Position numbers and translations under genes: made by a program. From Mixta tenebrionis (GTDB lineage Bacteria; Pseudomonadota; Gammaproteobacteria; Enterobacterales; Enterobacteriaceae): a stretch of 53,198 bases of DNA. Positions within the stretch are counted from its first letter, which is position 1; each line of letters starts with the position of its first letter. The stretch is from positions 1-53,198 of the forward strand of contig NZ_VHQI01000009.1 in NCBI RefSeq assembly GCF_006517625.1, read 5' to 3'. A model generated the notes under the pieces. That model saw nothing but the letters and a program-made list of their open reading frames with translations, was not told where the DNA came from and made no database searches. Below are positions 47,065-53,198 of the stretch, piece after piece.

Positions 47065-47094
47065 AGTGTAAAAATAATTTAATTCGCTTCGCAA
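47065..47094 (-). promoter_or_regulatory. nagE promoter
   Basis: Minus strand TTGCGA (47089-47094), 18-base spacer, TACACT (47065-47070). The predicted start near 47058 puts the CRP site centre 61.5 bp upstream, an ideal class I position. The -35 lies inside a NagC operator. Confidence 0.6.
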
Positions 47095-47100
47095 ATTAAA
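47078..47100. promoter_or_regulatory. NagC operator at nagE
   Basis: Dyad with left half TTTAATTCGC, three-base centre TTC, right half GCAAATTAAA. It is almost the same as the NagC site I recall from the E. coli nagE-nagB region. It covers the nagE -35. Confidence 0.75.
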
Positions 47101-47108
47101 AGCGCTCT

Positions 47109-47130
47109 GTATGTGACTTTAGTCACCATA
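47109..47130. promoter_or_regulatory. CRP site shared by nagE and nagB
   Basis: TGTGA-CTTTAG-TCACC (core 47112-47127) matches 9 of 10 consensus positions. The centre 47119.5 is 61.5 bp from the predicted nagE start and 71.5 bp from the predicted nagB start, both in helical phase. Confidence 0.8.
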
Positions 47131-47155
47131 ATCTTATTTCCGCTGGTAATGCCTC

Positions 47156-47184
47156 TGGCTATCGTTGCGGACTTATTTTATGAT
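47156..47184 (+). promoter_or_regulatory. nagB promoter
   Basis: TATGAT (47179-47184) is the likely -10, with a poor -35 (TGGCTA, 47156-47161), as expected for a CRP-dependent promoter. Predicted start near 47191, about 110 bases before nagB. Confidence 0.5.
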
Positions 47185-47193
47185 CTAAAATAT
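47173..47193. promoter_or_regulatory. NagC operator at nagB
   Basis: TTATTTTA-TGATC-TAAAATAT is an AT-rich dyad over the nagB -10. Its centre is 94 bp from that of the nagE-side operator, about nine helical turns, which suits the NagC repression loop known from E. coli. Confidence 0.6.
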
Positions 47194-47300
47194 CAGGACG
47201 GCGCTTCTCTCTGCGGCCAGGCTCTGCCACTTTGCCCTACGCTTAGCAAATAGCTGTACCGTCCGTCATCGACTTAAATATTGCTTAGACGAGGTAAAAT

Positions 47301-48101
47301 ATGAGACTGATTCCTCTGGCGAACGCCTCCCAGGTAGGTAAATGGGCCGCGCGCCATATCGTAAACCGCATCAATGCCTTTAAACCCACCGCCGACCGTC
47401 CTTTCGTGCTCGGCCTGCCGACCGGCGGCACGCCGCTGGAAGCATACAAGCATTTAATTGAAATGCATAAAGCGGGCCAGGTTAGCTTTAAACATGTCGT
47501 CACTTTTAACATGGACGAGTATGTCGGCCTGCCGAAAGAGCATCCGGAAAGCTACCACAGCTTTATGTATCGTAATTTCTTCGATCATGTTGATATTCCG
47601 CGCGAAAACATCAATCTTCTCAATGGAAACGCGGCGGATATCGACGCAGAATGTCGCCAGTATGAAGAAAAGATTCGCGCCTATGGGAAAATCCACCTCT
47701 TTATGGGCGGCGTAGGCAATGATGGTCATATCGCCTTTAACGAGCCGGCTTCCTCTCTGGCGTCCCGCACCCGCATTAAAACGCTGACGCACGATACCCG
47801 CGTTGCCAACTCGCGCTTTTTCGACGGCGACGTCAACCAGGTGCCGAAATATGCCCTGACGGTAGGCGTGGGCACGCTGCTGGATGCGGAAGAGGTGATG
47901 ATCCTGGTTACCGGTCACGTCAAAGCGCAGGCGCTTCAGGCGGCGGTAGAAGGCAACGTCAATCATATGTGGACCATTAGCTGCCTGCAGCTCCATGCGA
48001 AAGCCGTCGTGGTTTGCGATGAACCTGCCACCATGGAACTCAAAGTGAAAACGGTAAAATATTTCCGCGAAATGGAAGCGGAAAATATGCAGGGTCTGTA
48101 A
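47301..48101 (+). CDS. nagB: Glucosamine-6-phosphate deaminase
   Basis: 266 residues, as in E. coli. It converts GlcN-6-P to fructose-6-P and ammonia, allosterically activated by GlcNAc-6-P. Catalytic residues are visible in FNMDEYVGL (Asp72) and [23 protein letters not shown] (Asp141, His143, Glu148). First gene of nagBAC; divergent from nagE. Confidence 0.98.
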   Translation: MRLIPLANASQVGKWAARHIVNRINAFKPTADRPFVLGLPTGGTPLEAYKHLIEMHKAGQVSFKHVVTFNMDEYVGLPKEHPESYHSFMYRNFFDHVDIPRENINLLNGNAADIDAECRQYEEKIRAYGKIHLFMGGVGNDGHIAFNEPASSLASRTRIKTLTHDTRVANSRFFDGDVNQVPKYALTVGVGTLLDAEEVMILVTGHVKAQALQAAVEGNVNHMWTISCLQLHAKAVVVCDEPATMELKVKTVKYFREMEAENMQGL

Positions 48102-48122
48102 GCACGACACGAGAGTTAACCT

Positions 48123-48148
48123 TCTGTCCGGCGAGGCAGCCGGACAGA
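48123..48148 (+). repeat. Intercistronic hairpin nagB-nagA
   Basis: TCTGTCCGGC, loop GAGGCA, GCCGGACAGA: a perfect 10-bp stem in the 71-base gap, with no T run. It probably stabilises the nagB end of the transcript, so that nagB is made in excess over nagA and nagC. Confidence 0.6.
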
Positions 48149-48172
48149 CGCCGCCTGAGTCGGGAGAATATT

Positions 48173-49321
48173 ATGTACGCTTTAGTGAACGGCCGCCTGT
48201 TTACCGGCCACGAGGTTCTGGATAATCATGCCGTGGTGATTAAAGACGGCCTGATTGAACGGGTTTGCCCGCGTAGCGAGCTGCCAGCAGAGTGCGAACA
48301 GCGCGACGTGGGCGGGGCGATTGTGGCTCCCGGTTTTATCGACGTTCAGCTCAACGGCTGCGGCGGCGTGCAGTTTAATGACAGCCTTGAGGCCCTGAGC
48401 CTGGAAACGCTCGCCATTATGCAAAAGGCGAATGAAAAATCGGGCTGTACCAGCTTCCTGCCGACGCTGATTACCAGCTCCGACGAGCTGATGATCCGCG
48501 CGGTAGAAGTGATGCAGAGCTGGCTGGCGCTGCATCCGCACCAGGCGCTGGGCCTGCATCTTGAAGGGCCGTGGCTTAGCGTCGCGAAAAAAGGCACCCA
48601 TCGCGCGGAGCTGATCCGTAAACCCGATCCGGCGCTGGTACAGTTTTTGTGCGATAACGCCGCGGCGATTACCAAAATCACGCTGGCGCCTGAAATGGTG
48701 GATACCCGCGTGATCCGTCAGCTGCGCGAGGCCGGCATCATCATCTCCGCCGGACATTCTCACGCTACCTATGATGAAGCGCGCAGCGGCTTTGCCGCAG
48801 GCATCAGCTTCGCCACGCACCTCTATAACGCCATGCCGACGCTGACCGGGCGTGAGCCAGGCCTGATCGGCGCGCTGCTTGATACGCCTGAAGTTTACTG
48901 CGGCATTATCGTTGACGGGCTGCACGTGCACTATGCCAACGTACGCAACGCCAAACGCATTAAGGGCGATAAGCTGGTTTTAGTCACCGATGCGACCGCG
49001 CCGGCGGGAGCCTCTATTGACCAGTTCATTTTTGCTGGCAAAACAATATACTATCGGGACGGGCTGTGCGTTGACGAAAACGGAACGCTTAGCGGATCGG
49101 CGCTGACCATGATCGAAGGGATACGCAACTGCGTTGAACATGTTGGTATTTCCCTGGATGAAACCCTGAGAATGGCGACGCTTTATCCGGCCCGTGCCAT
49201 GGGCGTAGATAAGCAGCTGGGTTCAATCGAAGCAGGAAAAGTCGCAAACCTGGCGGTTTTCACGCGTGATTTTCAAATTATCAAGACCATCGTTAACGGT
49301 AACGAAGTCTTTAGCGAGTAA
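48173..49321 (+). CDS. nagA: N-acetylglucosamine-6-phosphate deacetylase
   Basis: 382 residues, as in E. coli. Amidohydrolase-superfamily TIM barrel that removes the acetyl group from GlcNAc-6-P. Metal and catalytic motifs are GLHLEGPWL (Glu), [11 protein letters not shown] and [17 protein letters not shown] (His residues), and [11 protein letters not shown] (catalytic Asp, near 273). It lies 71 bases after nagB and 6 bases before nagC. Confidence 0.98.
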   Translation: MYALVNGRLFTGHEVLDNHAVVIKDGLIERVCPRSELPAECEQRDVGGAIVAPGFIDVQLNGCGGVQFNDSLEALSLETLAIMQKANEKSGCTSFLPTLITSSDELMIRAVEVMQSWLALHPHQALGLHLEGPWLSVAKKGTHRAELIRKPDPALVQFLCDNAAAITKITLAPEMVDTRVIRQLREAGIIISAGHSHATYDEARSGFAAGISFATHLYNAMPTLTGREPGLIGALLDTPEVYCGIIVDGLHVHYANVRNAKRIKGDKLVLVTDATAPAGASIDQFIFAGKTIYYRDGLCVDENGTLSGSALTMIEGIRNCVEHVGISLDETLRMATLYPARAMGVDKQLGSIEAGKVANLAVFTRDFQIIKTIVNGNEVFSE

Positions 49322-49327
49322 TCATTA

Positions 49328-50548
49328 ATGACCACTGGCGGCCATGCACCAATAGGAAATGTCGATCTTGTAAAGCAGTTAAACAGCGCAGCGGTTTACC
49401 GCCTTATCGATCAGCAGGGCCCGATATCCCGCATCCAGATTGCGGAACACAGCCAGCTTGCGCCCGCCAGCGTCACGAAAATTACCCGTCAGCTTATTGA
49501 GCGCGGCCTGATTAAAGAAGTCGATCAGCAGGCCTCCACCGGCGGCCGCCGCGCTATCTCCATCGTTACCGAAACCCGCAATTTTCATACCATCGGCGTA
49601 AGACTGGGGCGCAGCGACGCCACGGTGACGCTCTACGATTTGAGCGGCAAAGCGCTGGCGGAAGAGCACTATCCGCTGCCGGAACGCACCCAGGAAACGC
49701 TGGAGCACGCGCTGTTTAACGCCATCGCGCATTTTAGCGAAACCCACCAGCGCAAACTGCGTGAGCTGATCGCTATTGCGGTAATCCTGCCGGGGCTGGT
49801 CGATCCGGATAACGGCGTTATCCGCTATATGCCGCATCTTACGGTAAATAACTGGCCGCTGGTGGCTAACCTGCAGCAGCGTTTTAACGTTACCAGTTTC
49901 GTCGGCCACGATATTCGCAGCCTGGCGCTGGCGGAACACTATTTTGGTGCAAGCCGCGACTGCGCCGACTCTATTCTGGTGCGCCTGCACCGCGGCACCG
50001 GGGCGGGCATTATCGCCAACGGGCAAATCTTTCTCGGCAGCAACGGCAACGTCGGCGAGATAGGCCACATTCAGGTCGATCCGCTGGGCGAGCGCTGCCA
50101 CTGCGGCAACTTTGGCTGTCTGGAAACCATCGCCGCCAACGGCGCGCTGGAAAATCGCGTGCGTCATTTGCTGCAGCAGGGCTATCCCAGCACGCTGACG
50201 CTGGATGACTGCACCATTCAGGCGATCGGCAAGGCGGCCAACCGCGGCGATGCGCTGGCGGCGGAAGTGATTGAGCACGCCGGACGCTATCTCGGCAAGG
50301 CGATCGCTATCGCCATTAATCTGTTTAACCCACAAAAAATCGTGCTGGCCGGCGAAATTACCGAGGCGGAAAAGGTACTGTTCCCGGCAATCGAAAGCTG
50401 CATTAATACCCAGGCGTTAAAGGCGTTCCGCAAAAATTTGCCGATAGTGCGCTCAGCGCTGGATCACCGCTCCTCCATCGGCGCCTTTGCGCTGGCGAAA
50501 CGCGCCATGCTTAACGGAACGCTGCTGCAGCATCTGTTAGAAGATTAA
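49328..50548 (+). CDS. nagC: ROK-family repressor NagC
   Basis: 406 residues, as in E. coli. An N-terminal winged helix (about 20-80, RLIDQQGPISRIQIAEHSQLAPASVTKITRQLIERGLI) recognises the operators listed at nagE/nagB and chiP. The ROK domain follows, with the zinc-binding cysteines in GERCHCGNFGCLE and the sugar-binding GNVGEIGHIQV motif. GlcNAc-6-P is the inducer in E. coli. It is the last gene of the operon here: nagD, which follows in E. coli, is absent and a terminator stands in its place. Confidence 0.98.
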   Translation: MTTGGHAPIGNVDLVKQLNSAAVYRLIDQQGPISRIQIAEHSQLAPASVTKITRQLIERGLIKEVDQQASTGGRRAISIVTETRNFHTIGVRLGRSDATVTLYDLSGKALAEEHYPLPERTQETLEHALFNAIAHFSETHQRKLRELIAIAVILPGLVDPDNGVIRYMPHLTVNNWPLVANLQQRFNVTSFVGHDIRSLALAEHYFGASRDCADSILVRLHRGTGAGIIANGQIFLGSNGNVGEIGHIQVDPLGERCHCGNFGCLETIAANGALENRVRHLLQQGYPSTLTLDDCTIQAIGKAANRGDALAAEVIEHAGRYLGKAIAIAINLFNPQKIVLAGEITEAEKVLFPAIESCINTQALKAFRKNLPIVRSALDHRSSIGAFALAKRAMLNGTLLQHLLED

Positions 50549-50555
50549 CAGCGCC

Positions 50556-50582
50556 AACCAGCCCTCCGCGGCTGGTTTTTTT
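50556..50582 (+). terminator. Terminator of nagBAC
   Basis: AACCAGCC-CTCCGC-GGCTGGTT followed by T residues (seven in all), seven bases after the nagC stop. Confidence 0.93.
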
Positions 50583-50761
50583 CTGCCCTGCCGATCGCCC
50601 GTTTTTTATACGCCTTACGGTATTTTTTGCCGATTCATTAATTTTAAGGCGAATTTATTAGATGAAATTCAATTTTATGCGCTGACGGTCAACCTTTTTA
50701 TCAGAAAAATGGGAAACTACTTGCATTGCATGCAGTAAATAGCGCATTTTCTTATTCATCA

Positions 50762-50820
50762 CGCAACGGCAGGCGTTGCGCATCCAACATCACTCAATGA
50801 CAACATCACCTTGAAGGTGA
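50762..50820 (+). promoter_or_regulatory. Paired hairpins in the asnB leader
   Basis: CGCAACG-GCAGG-CGTTGCG (50762-50780) is followed by the dyad TCACCTTGAAGGTGA (50806-50820) just before the ribosome binding site GGAGCAGG. The second could hinder ribosome entry. No clear promoter was identified in the 253 bases after the nagC terminator. Confidence 0.35.
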
Positions 50821-50835
50821 GATCAGGAGCAGGTT

Positions 50836-52500
50836 ATGTGTTCAATTTTTGGCGTACTCGATCTGAAAAGCGATGCTTCCGAACTGCGCAAAAAAGCGCT
50901 GGAGCTCTCCCGTTTAATGCGTCACCGCGGACCGGACTGGTCTGGCGTTTACGCTGATGAAGATGCCATTCTGGTTCATGAGCGTCTTTCCATTGTTGAC
51001 GTCAACAACGGCGCCCAGCCGCTTTACAACGCCGCACGCACCCATGTGCTGGCGGTCAACGGCGAAATCTACAACCATCAGGCGCTGCGCGCGGAGTTGA
51101 GCGATCGCTACGCGTTTCAGACCGGCTCCGACTGCGAAGTCATCCTGGCGCTCTACCAGGAAAAAGGCATCGATTTTCTTGACGACCTGCAGGGCATGTT
51201 CGCCTTTATTCTCTATGACAGCGAAAAGAAAAGCTGGCTGATTGGCCGCGATCATATCGGCATTATTCCGCTCTATATGGGTAACGACGAACACGGCAAC
51301 CTGTTTGTCGCCTCCGAAATGAAATCGCTGGTGCCGGTCTGCCGCTCCATCAAAGAATTCCCGCCGGGAAGCTATCTTTCCAGCACCGACGGCGAAATTC
51401 GTCGCTACTACCAGCGTGACTGGATGGAGTACCGCAACGTGGCCGATAAGGTAACCGACGCCGCCGCGCTGAAAGATGCGCTGGAAGAATCGGTAAAAAG
51501 CCACCTGATGTCTGACGTGCCCTATGGCGTACTGCTCTCCGGCGGGCTGGATTCTTCTATTATCTCCGCCATCACCAAACGCTTTGCGGCAAAACGCGTT
51601 GAGGATCACGACCAGAGCGAAGCCTGGTGGCCGCAGCTGCACTCCTTCGCCATTGGCCTGGAAGGCTCGCCCGATCTGCAGGCGGCGAAAAAGGTGGCCG
51701 ACCACCTCGGTACGGTACATCACGAACTTCACTTTACCGTGCAGGAAGGGCTGGACGCGATCCGCGACGTGATTTATCACATCGAAACCTACGACGTTAC
51801 GACCATCCGCGCCTCAACGCCGATGTACCTGATGTCGCGCAAGATCAAGGCGATGGGCATTAAAATGGTGCTCTCCGGCGAAGGCGCCGACGAGGTGTTT
51901 GGCGGCTATCTCTACTTCCACAAGGCGCCCAACGCGCAGGAGTTCCACGACGAGAACGTGCGTAAGCTGCTGGCGCTGCATATGTATGACTGCGCGCGCG
52001 CCAATAAATCGATGTCCGCCTGGGGCGTGGAGGCGCGCGTGCCCTTCCTCGATAAGAAATTCCTCGACGTGGCGATGAGCATCAACCCGCAGGATAAAAT
52101 GTGCGGCAGCAACGGCAAAATGGAAAAACACATTCTGCGCGAATGCTTCTCCTCTTATCTGCCGGAAAGCGTAGTCTGGCGTCAGAAAGAGCAGTTCTCT
52201 GACGGCGTCGGCTATAGCTGGATCGATACGCTGAAGGAAGTGGCGCAGCAGCAGGTGAGCGATCAGCAGCTGCAGACCGCCCACTATCGCTTCCCGTACA
52301 ACACGCCGACCTCCAAAGAGGGATATCTCTACCGTGAGATCTTCGAGGAGCTGTTCCCGCTGCCAAGCGCGGCGGAATGCGTGCCGGGCGGCCCTTCCGT
52401 CGCCTGCTCTTCGGCAAAAGCGATCGAATGGGACGAAGCCTTCAAAAAAATGGACGATCCGTCAGGCCGTGCGGTTGGCGTGCATCAATCCGCCTATTAA
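50836..52500 (+). CDS. asnB: Asparagine synthetase B (glutamine-hydrolysing)
   Basis: 554 residues, as in E. coli. The N-terminal glutaminase domain (1-190) has the nucleophile Cys2 (MCSIFGV) and the MRHRGPDWSG motif. The C-terminal synthetase domain has the ATP pyrophosphatase loop GVLLSGGLDSSIISA (near 230) and VLSGEGADEVFGGYLY. It makes asparagine from aspartate, glutamine and ATP. In E. coli nagD separates it from nagC, and it stands next to the same tRNA operon. Confidence 0.98.
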   Translation: MCSIFGVLDLKSDASELRKKALELSRLMRHRGPDWSGVYADEDAILVHERLSIVDVNNGAQPLYNAARTHVLAVNGEIYNHQALRAELSDRYAFQTGSDCEVILALYQEKGIDFLDDLQGMFAFILYDSEKKSWLIGRDHIGIIPLYMGNDEHGNLFVASEMKSLVPVCRSIKEFPPGSYLSSTDGEIRRYYQRDWMEYRNVADKVTDAAALKDALEESVKSHLMSDVPYGVLLSGGLDSSIISAITKRFAAKRVEDHDQSEAWWPQLHSFAIGLEGSPDLQAAKKVADHLGTVHHELHFTVQEGLDAIRDVIYHIETYDVTTIRASTPMYLMSRKIKAMGIKMVLSGEGADEVFGGYLYFHKAPNAQEFHDENVRKLLALHMYDCARANKSMSAWGVEARVPFLDKKFLDVAMSINPQDKMCGSNGKMEKHILRECFSSYLPESVVWRQKEQFSDGVGYSWIDTLKEVAQQQVSDQQLQTAHYRFPYNTPTSKEGYLYREIFEELFPLPSAAECVPGGPSVACSSAKAIEWDEAFKKMDDPSGRAVGVHQSAY

Positions 52501-52525
52501 TTCCCGCCTTGCGCATTAAATAATT

Positions 52526-52549
52526 CGGGCCTTCACGGCCCGTTTTTTA
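52526..52549 (+). terminator. Terminator of asnB
   Basis: CGGGCC-TTCAC-GGCCCG followed by TTTTTTAT, 25 bases after the asnB stop. Confidence 0.93.
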
Positions 52550-52652
52550 TTGCATCTGCTGCAGTTACGATCAAAAATCGCCTTTTTTCTCATCATGCTG
52601 GTTATAAGCCAGTCAAACGATGCGTGAACGGGAAAAAACGGCAAAAAACTTG

Positions 52653-52681
52653 TTGACGCTGTTGAGCGCAATACGCATAAT
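52653..52681 (+). promoter_or_regulatory. Promoter of the tRNA operon
   Basis: TTGACG (52653-52658), 17-base spacer, CATAAT (52676-52681), then a GC-rich discriminator TGCGCCCCGC typical of stringently controlled stable-RNA promoters. Predicted start is about 32 bases before tRNA-Met. Confidence 0.8.
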
Positions 52682-52720
52682 TGCGCCCCGCAACGCCGAT
52701 GAAGGTAACGCGAAAAAGAT

Positions 52721-52797
52721 GGCTACGTAGCTCAGCTGGTTAGAGCACATCACTCATAATGATGGGGTCACAGGTTCAAATCCCGTCGTAGCCACCA
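52721..52797 (+). tRNA. metT: tRNA-Met (CAU), elongator
   Basis: 77 bases including encoded CCA, anticodon CAU in ACTCATAAT. The acceptor stem GGCTACG/CGTAGCC has a normal first pair, unlike initiator tRNA. It is identical to the copy at 53116-53192. Confidence 0.97.
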
Positions 52798-52804
52798 TCT
52801 TTTT

Positions 52805-52889
52805 GCGGGAGTGGCGAAATTGGTAGACGCACCAGATTTAGGTTCTGGCGCCGCAAGGTGTGCGAGTTCAAGTCTCGCCTCCCGCACCA
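52805..52889 (+). tRNA. leuW: tRNA-Leu (UAG)
   Basis: 85-base class II tRNA with a long variable arm (GCGCCGCAAGGTGTGC region), anticodon UAG in ATTTAGGT, and encoded CCA. Eight bases after tRNA-Met, as in E. coli. Confidence 0.97.
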
Positions 52890-52909
52890 TTTCAGTCATC
52901 GGCAGCGGA

Positions 52910-52984
52910 TGGGGTATCGCCAAGCGGTAAGGCACCGGTTTTTGATACCGGCATTCCCTGGTTCGAATCCAGGTACCCCAGCCA
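52910..52984 (+). tRNA. glnU: tRNA-Gln (UUG), copy 1
   Basis: 75 bases with encoded CCA, anticodon UUG. The weak U1-A72 pair at the end of the acceptor stem, an identity element for glutaminyl-tRNA synthetase, is present (TGGGGTA/TACCCCA). Confidence 0.97.
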
Positions 52985-53019
52985 TCATTCTGCTGTAACA
53001 CAGATACGTGTTCGGATAT

Positions 53020-53094
53020 TGGGATATCGCCAAGCGGTAAGGCACCGGTTTTTGATACCGGCATTCCCTGGTTCGAATCCAGGTATCCCAGCCA
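53020..53094 (+). tRNA. glnW: tRNA-Gln (UUG), copy 2
   Basis: 75 bases, the same as copy 1 except for the fifth acceptor pair, which is A-T here instead of G-C (TGGGATA/TATCCCA). The two changes compensate, so the stem is intact. Confidence 0.97.
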
Positions 53095-53115
53095 CAGCAG
53101 AATGAAGTGAAATTT

Positions 53116-53192
53116 GGCTACGTAGCTCAGCTGGTTAGAGCACATCACTCATAATGATGGGGTCACAGGTTCAAATCCCGTCGTAGCCACCA
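53116..53192 (+). tRNA. metU: tRNA-Met (CAU), second copy
   Basis: 77 bases with encoded CCA and sequence identical to metT. It is the fifth tRNA of the operon; in E. coli glnV and glnX follow, which would be outside this window. Confidence 0.96.
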
Positions 53193-53198
53193 AATTAT

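Noticed and set aside
52910-53094. Tandem near-identical 75-base units as a CRISPR-like repeat
   Set aside because: They are two complete tRNA-Gln genes. No CRISPR array, insertion sequence, integrase or phage gene was seen anywhere in the window.

Overview
The window is core chromosome of an enterobacterium, most likely in the Erwiniaceae (Pantoea/Mixta/Erwinia-like). The gene order is that of the Escherichia coli segment from lysT to the glnU/metT tRNA cluster, read in the opposite direction. The proteins are close to their E. coli counterparts, but several E. coli accessory genes are missing: ybgE, mngRAB, dtpD, rhsC, kdpFABCD, speF-potE, nagD and chiQ. Genus is inferred from this mosaic and from memory of related genomes, not from a search.

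Regions: 48-5874 holds tRNA-Lys and the Tol-Pal envelope operon (ybgC-tolQRAB-pal-cpoB, minus strand). 6138-8983 is the cytochrome bd-I oxidase (cydABX). 8984-9764 is an AT-rich gap without a recognised gene. 9765-19410 is the TCA operon sdhCDAB-sucABCD, divergent from gltA (20045-21328). The shared gltA/sdh control region carries a CRP site exactly 80.5 bp upstream of the predicted sdh start. 21548-27103 is nei plus a 5-oxoproline module: pxpB, pxpC, pxpA, two membrane proteins (DUF969, DUF979) and pcp. 27256-30419 is ybgA-phrB-ybgI, a likely photolyase operon with a repeated operator at its promoter. 30605-31749 has ybfA and an orphan kdpE. 31814-36958 has pgm-seqA, ybfF, ybfE, fldA and fur.

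37063-50548 is largely a chitin/N-acetylglucosamine block: chiP (chitoporin) and chb (chitobiase) import and split chito-oligosaccharides. NagE takes up GlcNAc, NagA and NagB convert GlcNAc-6-P to fructose-6-P, and NagC represses the set. Predicted NagC and CRP sites lie at both chiP and nagE/nagB, and a sequence matching the seed of the sRNA ChiX covers the chiP ribosome binding site. mtr (tryptophan permease, with a TrpR-like operator) and glnS are interleaved. asnB (50836-52500) and a five-gene tRNA operon (Met, Leu, Gln, Gln, Met) end the window.

I found no phage, insertion sequence, CRISPR array or clearly new multi-gene defence or metabolic system. The most worthwhile leads are the DUF969/DUF979 partners of 5-oxoproline catabolism, the orphan KdpE, the phrB-ybgA operator repeats, a structured element behind gltA, and a possible 20-residue ORF in the cydA-sucD gap.
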